A stretch of DNA of 64,000 nucleotides from Isoetes taiwanensis (Eukaryota > Streptophyta > Lycopodiopsida > Isoetales > Isoetaceae), in contig JAJEKV010000339.1 of the NCBI GenBank assembly GCA_021234155.1, positions 190,001-254,000 on the forward strand. Direction: 5' to 3'. Position 1 is the first letter of the stretch. The number at the start of each line of letters is the position of its first letter. Shown in pieces: positions 10,574 through 22,270 of this stretch. Position numbers and translations under genes: made by a program. Below the pieces are notes generated by a model. That model worked only from the letters and a program-made list of their open reading frames with translations. It was not told where the DNA came from and did no database searches.

Positions 10574-10870
10574 TCCTAGTAGTTTGGTTCAGAAAGGGAC
10601 AGCTGGACAGTTTCGTCATGGTCTAAAGGTGGCAAAGCATCCCACCTTTTTGAGATTGTGATGCTCATCCTAACATTCTGACCATAACGAACAACTTGGA
10701 GGGGACATTGAAGTTTTCCATCCCAGATCAGGACAAAATCAAGAAGATGGAAAAAATAGCTATAGCCGAAAGATACATGCAAGATGGGGCAACATCTCTC
10801 ATAAACGCGAGTGAGACTGGGATAGTGTCTCTAGTTTTGTCGATACATGACGAGTTTGTTGGAGGGCTGG
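10574..10870 (+). repeat. Dispersed repeat, copy B, with coding-like relic
   Basis: Second copy of the repeat at the window start. It contains GQFRHGLKVAKHPTF and, in another frame, an open stretch with MQDGATSLINASETGIVSLV that runs on to about 10887. Copies A and B are broken at different places. The direct repeats lie 10.57 kb apart, but no primer site or polypurine tract next to them supports an LTR reading. Confidence 0.6.
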
Positions 10871-11617
10871 GGGTGGTGGAGGCATGATGGTAGGGAGAAT
10901 AAAAGAGAATAGAAAATCTTAGTAAATCAGAAAGCAAAAGATGAAGGCAGACATGTTGGATAGTGGGGTTATGGTGTACAATGGCGCAGGGTTAAGGGAT
11001 ATCTATTAGATGCAAATGGTGACAATTGAACTCGTCTCAGAGACAACTAATCAAGGCAAAATAGACGTATTGTACGATTGTTTGGAAAGGGCAGGAGGGC
11101 ACTATTATCATGCAGAGGATGATGGTGATTATGGGCGAAAATGACGAGTGTGTTATGCCACGTCTTTTCCTGGATCACCGGAGGAGATCACTGCCGTACA
11201 TGATTATAGTCTTGGAAATCAACCCTTTTTGGGGGGGTTGGGGGACAATATCTTCTAATGAAGGCAGGCAATTGTATGGCTATGGGCATGCAATTGGATC
11301 GAAGATTATTATTTATGTACAAAGCTTTGGATTTTGCAAAGGATGAATAGAAAGAATCTTATTTTGAGTACGAACAATTGGTACGTGTGTATTGTGTAGT
11401 GATATATTTGTATCGAATTGTGAAATAGAGAAGTGCATATAGGTTAAGGTATATGGTAGTTGTGAGCTGCTTCATGAGAGATTACGCCGAGGAGCGAGAT
11501 TAATTGGCATATAGCAGCAGGGACCTCATGCAAGTGAATTTGGCAAGGATGAATGAACGTGATTCTATTAGCAAGATAAAACAACCCTAATGTTGTGTTA
11601 TAGATATATGATATGTA
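10871..11617. other. Spacer, nothing recognised
   Basis: The 78-codon frame at 11110-11346 has no motif. No supported feature. Confidence 0.35.
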
Positions 11618-11825
11618 AAGCCCTTAATGTAGGGTCGTGGCAAAATCATGACTGTTGGTGATTTACAATGGAATCACCAACAGTTGAGATTGTGGCACGT
11701 TGCTATATTAAGGTAAATTGAAGCCCTTAATGTAAGGTCGTGGCAAAATCATGACTGTGAGCAATATTACGGGATGGAATCACCAACAGTTGGGATTGCG
11801 CCACATCGCCACATTAAGGTGAATT
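11618..11825. repeat. 103 bp tandem duplication with hairpin
   Basis: Copies begin AAGCCCTTAATGTA at 11618 and 11721. Copy 1 contains an inverted repeat: ACTGTTGGTGATT at 11651-11663 pairs with AATCACCAACAGT at 11672-11684 around an 8-base loop. Copy 2 has lost the left arm but keeps the right. Each ends near CACATTAAGGTGAATT. Confidence 0.8.
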
Positions 11826-11871
11826 TAATTTCATCAGTATACATTATACATGCATTCAATTTTGCCAAGAA

Positions 11872-11901
11872 AGAAAAAAAAAAAAAAAAAAAAAAAAAAA
11901 A
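11872..11901. repeat. Poly(A) tract
   Basis: A run of more than 25 A residues with one G. Possibly the tail of an unrecognised retroposon. Confidence 0.8.
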
Positions 11902-12357
11902 GCATCCAAGAGGCAAGGAGAGGTACAAGAGAAAATTGACTCTACTAACAAAGATTGATTGATAGGGCCAGGCAAGGTCAAGTCATGACCTGGCCTTGCT
12001 TGGCCTGACCTGACCAGACCAGACCAGGCCTGAAGCTATCAGTCATAGCATATGCCATGGTCTTTGCCAGGTCAGAGATTTTTTTTTGCCATTTTTTTTC
12101 ATTTATTTTTATCCTTTCCCTCCATTCTTTCTTTTTCCCTCCAAAATTTCTAGACCAATCTTGTCCCTATTCTCTCTTGCAACCAGAAAAGGAAGAAAAA
12201 GCTCAAATCCGGTGGCTATGTCAGCCTGCTAAGCACATGGAGCCCATACACTCGTATCCAGTCTACTTGCAATTTTTTTAGCACCTTTTTTTCTTTCAAA
12301 CCTTCGGTTTAATCCATATTTTATCCTTAAGCTTTTGTTTCCAGCTCTTATTTGCGC

Positions 12358-12366
12358 TTATAAAAC
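12358..12366 (+). promoter_or_regulatory. Candidate TATA box of the LONGIFOLIA-like gene
   Basis: TTATAAAAC stands about 960 bp before the start codon, which fits a long leader interrupted by the intron proposed at 12935-13300. Position and sequence only; no transcript evidence. Confidence 0.35.
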
Positions 12367-12934
12367 CAGATTCTGGCGAAGCGGGTCCTCTGCACATGGC
12401 CTGCCTGACAGATTCGCAGGACAGCTATTGATCAATCCAAAATTTGTTTAATCTGTCTCGTTTTCTAGAATTGGGTTCTTAAATCCGGTCCTTTTGTGCG
12501 TTAGATTAGTGGGTTTGTTGGGCAGGGTGTGCTTCAAAAAGCCCTCTTCATACTGGGTCCGGTCCGCCATAGCCAGCCCGGCTTCGCAGTTGCTGCAGCG
12601 TTTTGCATACCAGTAAGCGCGTAAATCCGGCTTTCAAGGCCATGAATTGGGTCAGATCTTCTTTTTTTCTTGAATCCGGCAACTTCCTGGATCTCTTGCA
12701 CCCATTCCAAGACCAACCCACATGCCTGAATTCGCGTTTTCGCCACCAATTTCCCTCTTTTTTTCTTCTCGATTCGTCCTCTCAAGCACCACAATCCCTT
12801 CCGGTCATGTGGGTCTGTTGAAATTTCACGCATTGTTTGCCAATTAAGATAGAAATCAAAGCATCCTTGATCTTGCGTCCCTGCGTAAAGAAATTCTTGT
12901 CTGTTAAGCCGCGCAATTCTTCAAATCTAAACAG

Positions 12935-13300
12935 GTACAGAATGCTTCTTATTCCGTTCTTAATTTCTTAGATCACAAGCTGCATTTCGATCTGATTAGC
13001 CCAAATTTAAGCAAATGTCTTTGCCGCTTGTCTTGGACATATTGGGCGCGCCGGATTTGGCCACTTGCCTTGCTTGATTTCATGGTCGGATGTAGACAAT
13101 TTTTATAATCGGAATTAGAAAGAGCAAGAATATGGCCCAATTACTTAAATATTTCTCTGATCTTAGGCATAAGATGTGACTTGTTTTGAAGTCTGTGACC
13201 GGATCAATTTGCCGTTTCTTGGACTGGCATCAAGATTGTCTCTGTCAACTCGAAGTATAGGAATTTGGCCCGATTTCTAACATTTGGAACGGAATTGCAG
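12935..13300 (+). other. Probable 5'-leader intron
   Basis: ACAG/GTACAG at 12935 and GGAATTGCAG/G ending at 13300 make a good donor-acceptor pair just upstream of the start codon at 13321. Introns in the leader are common in plant genes. The 174-codon minus-strand ORF at 13277-13801 overlaps the gene and is a shadow. Confidence 0.5.
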
Positions 13301-13320
13301 GCCAGAAATTTTATGCCTTA

Positions 13321-16300
13321 ATGTCGACAAGCAAAATTCTTCAAGCATTGTCCGATGATCCGAAACTAGAGAGGCAGATTGGCTGCATGACTGGTATCTT
13401 GCAAATCTTCGAACGGCAGCAAGTTTTTCCGGCCAAGCGGCTCCGGCACAAGAGGATCGGTGCTCCTGGTAAGCCACAGAAAAAAACAAAGCATTTCCTC
13501 CGAAGTTTGATTTAATTCTTGCAGTTCTGATTCTCGTTTTCTGATCGAACCCACATTTTTGTACACGATTCTCGTTCGTTCTTGCTAGATTTTTTTTGGC
13601 TGGTTCTCGTTTTTCTGACGAGTCCGCTTTCTGGACACCATTTTGCGAATTTTTAGTTTGTTGGGTGGTTCTCGTTTGGCATTGAATGCTGTTCTCAGTT
13701 TTTGTATGAATCTCGTTTTTTCTGATCAAATCAAATAATGTTTGATAAATACTCTGCTCTTTATGACAGCAACACCGATGCCTTCGAGCCCCCGATGCCA
13801 TCCCTCATCGCCCAAAATGGTTCATCCGGTAAGAAAAATCCTAAATTCTTCCCCATTTTCTGCTTATAGATCAATCAATTTAGCTGGGTTCTAAACAGAT
13901 TTGTATTTCCTGTTCTGCAGATGCCAAATGAAGGATTCAACAATTCCGGCGACCAGATTCCGCAAAGGAGCTTCCTTTCGTCTAAAGATTTCTCCAGGGT
14001 CTCAGCAGTGGATGAAAGGGATCTACCGGAGCCTGCATTTCCAGCATACAAAATGAAATCGAAATCCATGGACGAGGCAGAAGGGGTATTAAGGAGTCCC
14101 ATTTCGGTGCCGGAGTTGAAGAAACTGGCTATGGAGTCTCCAAAGAGGGCTTCGCCGGATCAAAGGCAAAAAACAAGCCAGCCCAAATCTTCTGTTGATA
14201 TAAGGGATGTGGTCAGATCCTCCTTCAACAAAGAGCAGAGGTTTTTTTACGAAGAAGAGCTTGAATGCCCAGCTATGGCGAAGGATTCTTCGCCCAGATT
14301 AAGATCCAAGGATAGAAAGGATCATTCCGATCCATTTGGGTCCTCTAAGAAAAACGAGGATTCAAGGCGTTCGATCGATTTCTCCAGGCAGGGGTCTGTC
14401 AGGGATGGACCCAGATTTTCTTATGACGGAAAAGGATCTTCAGCATTTGAATACAAGGATTCTTTGAGGGGGTCACAGAGAAACAGAGATCCTCCACGGT
14501 TTTCTCTAGATAGCAGAGAACCAATCCGGCAGAAAAATGAAGCTCTTCAAAGATCTAAAAGCACTTCCAATGCAAACGCTGCCATAGCTGCTCCTGCGGA
14601 AATTAAAATTAGACCCCCAAATGTGGTTGCAAGGCTTATGGGTCTTGAAGATTTGCCTGGTAAATCTTGCCCCACTACTCCGACGTCCGCCATAGCCAGA
14701 CCTCCGTCCAAAGAAGCCAAGATTTTGCAAGGTTTGTTGCAATACACCCCTCTTCAGGATTCTAAGCCTAGGTCTGATGCCAAGTCCGGCGAGGCCGAGT
14801 TATTACAGCCCAAATCGAATGCTGGTTCAAATTCGAAGGAAAATGGCTCCCCGTTTCATTTCCGCACCGCTGCATATGGTTGGAAATTTGAAGAGCCCAC
14901 TTCAAATCTTTGCCATCCAGATATACAGAAGCCATGCCCGCCAAAAGTTCTTCTCAGAATTCAAATCAAGACTCCATAGCCACGGCTCCAAAGCTAGAGC
15001 CTTCGATCAAGCAGCAGAAATCCGATCAAGAGCTAGAGGCATTCAAGCTGATATTGGAGAAGTTCAGATCAAAAGGGTCTTGCCGAAGCGAAGAGTAAGA
15101 TTCTGCAGCCAGAAAGCCCGTTTTCCGAGGAAAAAATGACGAAAAGGTTGTGCCAGAGCCCCTGTGGAACCTCTTAATTGATGCTGCAAAGCAGGAGCCC
15201 CGTGCACCGAATGATTCCGGCGGTACTGGAGCTCATATTGTGGTTATCAAACCCATTAAAAGCTCGGCAGATCAAGAGCTGCAGCCCTGCTGGTGGTTCC
15301 AGCCCTACCAGGGATATCCATAGCAAAAATAGTAGCCCCTAACAGACCCTTTACTCCTTCCAGGTCTGCCAAGGTTGAAATTATCAATAACACCTCTAAA
15401 TGTATTGAAGTGATCATGCACACAGGTGCTTCCAGATCTTCTGCCCAAGCCAGTCCTAGATCAGACCATTCTTCACCTCAGCTTTTCTCATAAAATTGGC
15501 AAAGAAGTTCGTTCCAAATCTTCCCCTGCCAGTTCCAGAAATAATCCCACTAAACAGAACCAGATTAAGCAGAGCCTCAGAAACGGTCTCAAGGGTGTTG
15601 AGAATGCTAAAAGAAAACCTGCCAGAGGTCTTCCGAAAGAAAAGAATGATCTTAAAGATGATTGCTCTAAAAATGCTGCTGCTGGCCATGTTGAGCATGA
15701 TATTGAATTCCTCTGTAACAATCTGGCTGAGGAGATTGCTGCCTCTGAGGCACAGTCTGATGCAGATTTTGGTTCTAGTGATTTCTCTGATTCTGGGAGG
15801 TTTGATTTGTCTACTGCCTCTCTTGATTGTGAAGGTAGGGATTACAATGAGGCTAAGCTCTTCATTAAAACTTGCTCAAGGGATGCTTGCCCTATGGAGC
15901 AGAATGATTCCCACTCGAAAAGCTTGGCTTGTGAAGCAGACACAAGGATCAGTCAAGTTGATTCCAGTGTTGAGAAAAAATCATCGGCAGCGGAGCTAGC
16001 TTCTCAAGCTCAGGTATGCATACCATTTTAGGATTGATTTCTGTTTAATCCTTGTTTTAGGTATGTTCAAGTTGTTGAAGTTTATTGTTGTGCAGATTAA
16101 ATCCCAAGATATGCAAAATGCTCAACAAGCAGACTTAAGCAAAGATGCCTACTTTAGCGAGCATTCTGGAGATCTGCCTGAGCAACCCAGTCCAGTGTCT
16201 GTTCTTGACAAGGTCTTTTTAGATGACTTCTCTCCAAGAAGTGGAAATAATTCCAGCAATCTCAGTGGTAAGAAGCATGTTCTTCACATTGTCTTTTTAG

Positions 16301-17087
16301 CTCTTTTTAGGCCTTCTATATAGTCTAGAAGTTAGTATCAAGGAAATCGTCTCACTTTGTATCCATCTCTGCAGAACTTGAGTTGGGAAGCTGTGCTTTG
16401 GAAAAAGAAAATGGTTGGGAAAGCCTACCTACACTCAATGTGCATGAAACCAGCCAAAAGAATGTGAGGAGGGAACTTGATTTTAGTGCAATAGAGGCCA
16501 TTGAACAAGAGAATAAGGTTCGACAAGTTGAGAAGCCACTCCTTCCAGCACACAAGCAGAATGAGCTAGAATATGTTCGAAGCATCCTTGCGGCATCTGA
16601 CCTGATAACAGAATCAGGCATGGTTCTAGATGATTGCAAGGCACCCCTCAATGCAAAGCTGTTTTACAAACTGGAGGATGCCAGAAAGCAACAGTCAAAC
16701 AATGAATCCCTTGAGCTTAGAGTCAAGAACCAGGAGCTAAGTCATCGTCGCCTTATCTTCGACAGCGTGAATGATATAGTGACAAAGCAGCTCCAACAAT
16801 ATCAGGAACCATGGAGAAACTATGTGAAGCTTGAAAAACCAGCCTTTGAGCAACAAGTTTGGGAAGAATTGGAGGATCTTCCTTGTGCTCCTAGTGAAGA
16901 TATTGGAGAGATGCTGTACAGTATACTGGAGAAAGACTTAGCAAGAAAGCCAAATGAATGGATTAATTTCAGGAAGGAGACTTCTGAGATTTCCCTTCAT
17001 GTGGAGCGCATGATTTTCAAGCAGCTTATCGAAGAAAGCCTACGAGATTTAGTAGTCTTAGATAGGAGATTGATAAAAAGAAGCTAG
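13321..17087 (+). CDS. LNG: LONGIFOLIA-like (TRM family) protein, five coding exons
   Basis: Exons by eye: 13321-13468, 13770-13828, 13921-16013, 16096-16267, 16375-17087; the phases at all four junctions agree, giving about 1060 codons. LONGIFOLIA/TON1-recruiting-motif proteins bind cortical microtubules and promote longitudinal cell growth. The family marks appear in order: an N-terminal IGCMTGILQIFERQ block (residues about 20-33), NVVARLMGLEDLPGK (about residue 302), the motif LEAFKLILEKFRSKG (near 15040), EQPSPVSVLD (16180-16209), LIFDSVNDIVTKQL, and a C-terminal VERMIFKQLIEESL like the TON1-recruiting motif. The middle of exon 3, roughly 14900-15500, changes frame about six times (finding below), while the flanks are fully open. 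It is either a damaged gene or a patch of sequence error. Family assignment is firm; integrity is not. Confidence 0.9.
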
Positions 17088-19727
17088 CTAGCTACTACAT
17101 TCAATCAAAGTATAAATACACAAAAAAAGTTTTGATAATGTCTAAAGCAAATCCTCAATCTATGCATCTGGATAATGTAACAGAGCACAGTCTCTATCCT
17201 GTAAGTATAAAAAAAAGCAGCTACCCAAGAGGTTTGTGAAGCTATTTATGATGGTGATTCAAATGAAAGACTGATTCACATTCACATGACTATTGACTTG
17301 TATGCATATCATAGGAACAAGCTTTTTGACCTTTTATTCTTCTTCATTTCTTCTTCAGATGACAAAAGGACAGAGATACAAACAACACTCTAGATTTGAT
17401 GAACCAGTTCTATTTTGTCACTTTGATCTTTGTCATGCTATTTCATTTTATGTGCCAATGGCCTTTACAAACAACACGGTCCCTTTGTACTAAGCACTTC
17501 TAACATACTCACACATTGTGCAATCCCTCTTTTCACGTGATCTCTTTAATGATACATGTAACTTAACATTGTTATTCAACATTGCACTACATCTTTTCAA
17601 TAGTGTACTATGCACTTCATCTCTCTTTCTCTGATACAACTATGACATGAAGATAATGTAAGTACTTCCTCAACACATGTTACCAAACTGATTCCGAACT
17701 GGTGAATGTGCTGCTTATCCAATTTATGGCACCATATGGTTTGCCATGTGCTTTACAAAGCAAATAAAAGGACATTGTGCAGCCCGATGCGCAATGCATA
17801 GTCGTTAATTGCATTGATGATTATGAGATGACAAATCTCAGATCTCCATACCTCAACTGATCAAATTGTCAAGTTGCATTTCCCATAATTAGAAAGGCTA
17901 ATAACACCATTAGAAAACTATAAATTCGAGGTTAGGTGTCATCTTAAAATCTCAACTGATGATTAGCACCCCTTCCAACAAAGATAGGAAACTTACCAAG
18001 ACTTTTTATGCTTAAAACTATGTTAGTCTTTCTCTTTCTATCCATATAACTATGTTAAAACTATATTAGTCTTTCTCTTTGTATCCATCATAATAAGTTA
18101 GTCTTTCCTTTCTCTTCACATGGCTAAGTGGTTTGAGATTTCTTTTCATTCTTTTTGGGAGTTCTGACTTAATTCCTTATATTTTTTATTGAGTCCTTTG
18201 GTATAGATGTCATTGTGCCCCTCTATATATGATCCAAGAGTGGCATGAACTGTTTTGACGTGTCATCATCCTGTGACAGTTGTTACTTCATACATAGGAA
18301 TCACAATCCATTATCTTTTAGGACTACTACTTGCAATTTCTTGTCAGCAACGTGGATTATTGCAATCATTCGAAGCATTTGCCAACCATACACCCACATG
18401 CATTATACATTTGTTTGATAATTATTATCTACTTTTCTATGATGCCTGATGGTTTTTCTCGTCTTCCTCGTCGAACATTATACATAATTGGCTCTAACAG
18501 CACCGAGACAAAAGAAAAGAAATCTTAGAATAATAAAAAGCAAGACCTCCATCATGCAATATGACATTGAGAACATGTTAAAGTATGCAAGTGCAATATG
18601 TACTTGCATTATATGGAACTAGAACATGATTGCATTCTACCTACCCCACATGCCAAAAAAACAAGTGTTAAAGTTACATTGTTATACAAGAATGATTTTG
18701 CAATTTGTGTCTTTTTGTTTGGCTATCTTCCTCACCACTAAGTTATCTAAGCAACAACACTTGAGTCGTTTTCTAAGAAATGGCCTAGACTTTTATTCCT
18801 TGTTTCATTGAAAAGTCAACTAAATACTCTTCATGTAGTTTAAGATAGACAAGTCTAAGTTATGTGTAATATATCCTTCAAGACAATTGTACTAACACCG
18901 CGTGGGCAATTGATTATGCTCACAACTTGGGTACATTTGGTTTGAAAATATTGAGTGTGCATTAAGAGTTCGTCCTTTACTGGTTGTGCCATATATAATA
19001 AAATTGCAACTTGCTTGTAGCCATAATCTTCCTCGAAGATTAATAGCATAATGGACGAACTATATGCCAAGGACAAATAAAAGACACCTAGACAATAACA
19101 ACCATATAAAAGAGTATCTCATGTTTGTTGAATGTCACAATAAACTGTACAATTACATACATAGGTTCATAGTTGTGGCACATGATCATTATTATGCATA
19201 TAGTTTTGGGGAGGGTCACCATCCACTGTGTATCTATCCATCTACCACACATGAGAACAAACCATCAATCACACAGCTCAACCTACGAATCGCGAACGTC
19301 AACTTTGAAATCTGTATCTTTATAGTTTGTCAATGCAAAAACTCCCTTGTGCGGTAGATGGACACCTGATGCACAACAACAAATCCGTTGTTGTTAGCAT
19401 CTTAGTGGAGACTTTGTATATTCAGTTTACCAGCTGTTCTATGATCCCTAATTTGGATCCATGAGCAGAATGTGAAGTGGTTCGCTTGAAGTGCAGAAAT
19501 ATCACAACCTTCCCCATACAACTCTAGAGATAACATATGGCCTTTAATAATGGTTATTAATGCTTGTTATCAATGCTATAGTGGTTTGATAAAACTGGTA
19601 TGATTTACAATTTAGTGATTCAGTGGTTAGACCTTAGATTAGGTCATTACCCTCCAATGTTCAAAAATGGGTGAGTATAAACCTCATCATATCATGTGTA
19701 GTATGTGTTGAAAATTAAATTGAATTG
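17088..19727. other. Long AT-rich spacer
   Basis: The first few hundred bases are presumably the 3' leader and terminator of the gene ending at 17087. The rest holds only short random frames; a 73-codon minus-strand frame at 18855-19076 has no recognised motif. Confidence 0.4.
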
Positions 19728-19800
19728 AACTTTATCGTCCACAGAGACCATAAGACCTATGGGACACATACATAAAATAACATACTAGGCCTATTACTGT
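19728..19800 (-). mobile_element. 3' tail of a LINE-like retroposon
   Basis: Minus strand reads CCCATAGGTCTTATGGTCTC, TGTGGACGATAAA, then a TTCAATTCAATTT run. It matches the 3' tails at 2.05, 52.63 and 56.03 kb, here with a TTCAA-type pentanucleotide end. Confidence 0.65.
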
Positions 19801-19889
19801 CTAGGATTAAAAAGATCCCCGCTCTTGCCGATTGTTGGAGCAGATGAGTTATCATTAAATAGCTAGAGAGAAGGCAAGAATGGGGTTTT

Positions 19890-21160
19890 GAGAATTGAAT
19901 ATCTACGCCCATAATAACACTCTGGGTGTTCTTTGGGTATTGGAGTTGCTTGGATGTTGCTCAGCGATTTCAATATTTTTGAGACTATGGATGAGCGAGA
20001 ACAATAGTTAAAGCTGTTAGATTCTCTACATTTGACAGAATCATCTGGAGATCGTACTTTCACATGGTGCAATCAGTGGGCAGGCTCAGGCCGGGTATAT
20101 GCTAAACATGACAGATGCTATGTGAGTACCCTAGTAATGGACCTTGCATCCCAATTCACGGCAAAATATTCTGTCCATCGCAGTTTCGGATCATACCATG
20201 AAATTGATTTCATGGGGATCCATTTCAGTTGGACCTCCGAGAACAGTGTTCAAATTAATTACCAAATTCTTGAAAGATGTTGATTTCTCATGGCATTGTC
20301 AACAGATTTGGTTCCGAATTTTTTGAGATGATTCTGGAATATTATGCATGGTTAAGGCCCTGGCTACTATCAAAACATTTGCAAAGTCCTGGCGAAAGCA
20401 GAAGACTCAGTAAGATTAGGCGTCAATGAACGCACTACATCGAGAATTTGAAAACTCTCATACCTGCCATCTGACAGAATACGGGAGAATGAGGTCTTGT
20501 AGTGCATTGCAATTGATGAAGCTAAGAGAGCATCTTAAGCAAGGATGAAGGTGGAGATCACCTAGCTGAGAGAAGGTGATACTAATTCCAGGATGGTCTT
20601 TAGGGCGGCTCGACAAAAGAAATATGCAACGACAATATCGTCATTGAAATTGCATAATGACCAAAATTTTCAACTTCTTACCGATATTAAACAATTTGCA
20701 TTTGAGCATTTCTCTCCATTCTTTCAGAAGAAGATATATCAGTATAGTGATGTTCTAGAAGAAATTATGCTTAGAAGATCTCATGTGAGATAAGGAATAA
20801 GAGGCAAGGGTTGCAACAACTTAAACTAAGTAGGAAAATCAGGAAATGTGTGTCGCAATGGCCTCTCATGAATGCCCTGATTTGGACAAGATTCTTATAG
20901 AGTTTTTCCAGGAATATCGGGAATGGCTAGAAGACGCAGTATTGCAGACATATGAGGATTTTCTACGAGCAGAGGCGCTGGACTTTAGACTTAACACTGG
21001 CTGCATGTCCCTTATTCCTAAAGTGAAAGACTATACTTCCATCTCTGTTTGGCATCAAGTGGTGTTGATGGCTTCTATCCATACAATGCAGTTTAGCTTT
21101 ATCCCAGGAGGACATATCCTTAATAGTGTTGCGGCTCTTGAAGGTACTAATTAGGCAAGT
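19890..21160 (+). pseudogene. L1-type LINE relic (endonuclease end to start of reverse transcriptase)
   Basis: The plus strand gives pieces that follow the order of an L1-type ORF2. LSDFNIFETMDERE and SSGDRTFTWCNQWAGSGRV match the DFN and FTW blocks of the AP endonuclease, and SYHEIDFMGIHFSW its final block. GDTNSRMVFRAARQKKYATT matches the GD-NTKFFH region of the linker. LNTGCMSLIPKVKDYTSIS and MQFSFIPGGHILNSV match the start of the reverse transcriptase (N-G-I-LIPK, FI-GR-I-D). Frameshifts and stops separate them, and the catalytic half is missing. Its domain style differs from the LINE at 54 kb, so at least two LINE lineages are present. Confidence 0.85.
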
Positions 21161-22139
21161 GGAAAAAATCTAAGTTTGCTACAAAGAGCGCAAATAAAGA
21201 AGACTACCATGAACATATCTGAAATCTTGAAAATGCAAGAATGAAGCAAAACATGAGATCCTTCTAAAGAGGTAAGGCTATAAGCTAGTTACTTTGAAAG
21301 CATCGTCGTGGTGACACGTATGTGCAAACACAATTTTAAGAAAATTTTAAGAAAAGAATAAGGAATTTATGATATGCACTTATTGTGCATCACTTATTTT
21401 GGTCTACTACATTTTGTTTGGGAATAGAGCATCTGTTTAAACGATATATAAATCTGACTATGTAGACCATTAATAGGGTATATATATTCAAAAAGCTCGG
21501 GTGATTACTCCACAAACTGACATCCAAACAAAAGGATATACAAAGACTACAAAAGTTTGATTCATATGCATGATGGCGGGACATTTGGCACACAATTATT
21601 CAAGGTTGAAAATAGCCAATCTTAAAATGTTCAAGTATGGGAGAAAGGGATGAGAAAAATGACAATTATGTTGCACTATTTTGGCTGCAATGGAGGAAGA
21701 CGAATGGGATGAGGATGATCCAATGACCACTTACGCATCCATTGACATACATAGAGAGTTAGAGTCATTTTCATTGTAGCTTTCGGACGGGATCAACAAG
21801 TCACCATCCTCATAGATAGCAGAAGTTTCCACAACTTGATGTTGCCAAAAGTAGTGAAAAATCTCAAGTTGGCCACTAAATGCAAAGAAGGAATGGTTCA
21901 TATTAACGTGCACTTATGGATTGCCACAACTAGACAACCTCAATAAATCTCATGGACGATGCAAGGTTACTCATCAAAGTAGACACTTAACTCAAATTGA
22001 TGTTTTTATAGCAACTTAACACTGGATAAGCGTGAGGAATTAATCGTAGTCTTCTAGAGCTTTTGAAGATAGATGCAATTCAAGAAGTATACAAGGACTC
22101 CCTATAAAGTATGAGGATATCTTTCTAATATAGATACGT
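21161..22139. other. Spacer, nothing recognised
   Basis: Probably remnants of the two flanking elements; no motif could be placed. Confidence 0.35.
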
Positions 22140-22270
22140 CACAAACCCTCAAAACAGGAAACTGAAATATGAGATTACACTTTGTACAATATTTAAGCCA
22201 CTATATGTGCGGGCTACTCAAGCTTAAAGCTCAACTGAAGGATTTCCTGGAAGCAAGCTTCATGCGGCCA
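22140..22270 (+). pseudogene. Ty3/gypsy reverse transcriptase N-terminal fragment
   Basis: The plus strand reads KYEITLCTIFKPLYVR then, after a frameshift, LKAQLKDFLEASFMRP. These are the two blocks that open gypsy reverse transcriptase (H-I-L--GA-P---PPYR and ELK-QL-ELL--GFIRPS). The fragment stops exactly where the LTR copy at 22271 begins and lies in the opposite orientation to that element, so it belongs to a different gypsy insertion that was cut. Confidence 0.75.

Noticed and set aside
1-10870. A 10.8 kb LTR element bounded by the repeats at 1 and 10574
   Set aside because: No primer binding site, polypurine tract or TG/CA ends next to the repeats; the interior is a mix of opposed relics.
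11966-12035. CCTGGCC/GGCCAGG-rich inverted repeat as a terminator or operator
   Set aside because: Low-complexity repetition of TGACC/GACCAG explains the partial symmetry; no perfect arms of useful length.
13277-13801. 174-codon minus-strand ORF
   Set aside because: It overlaps the first exons and introns of the plus-strand LONGIFOLIA-like gene, whose splice phases and motifs are consistent; the minus frame has no motif.
15456-15999. Overlapping open frames on both strands within LONGIFOLIA exon 3
   Set aside because: They are shadows of the supported frame ending at the 16013 donor.
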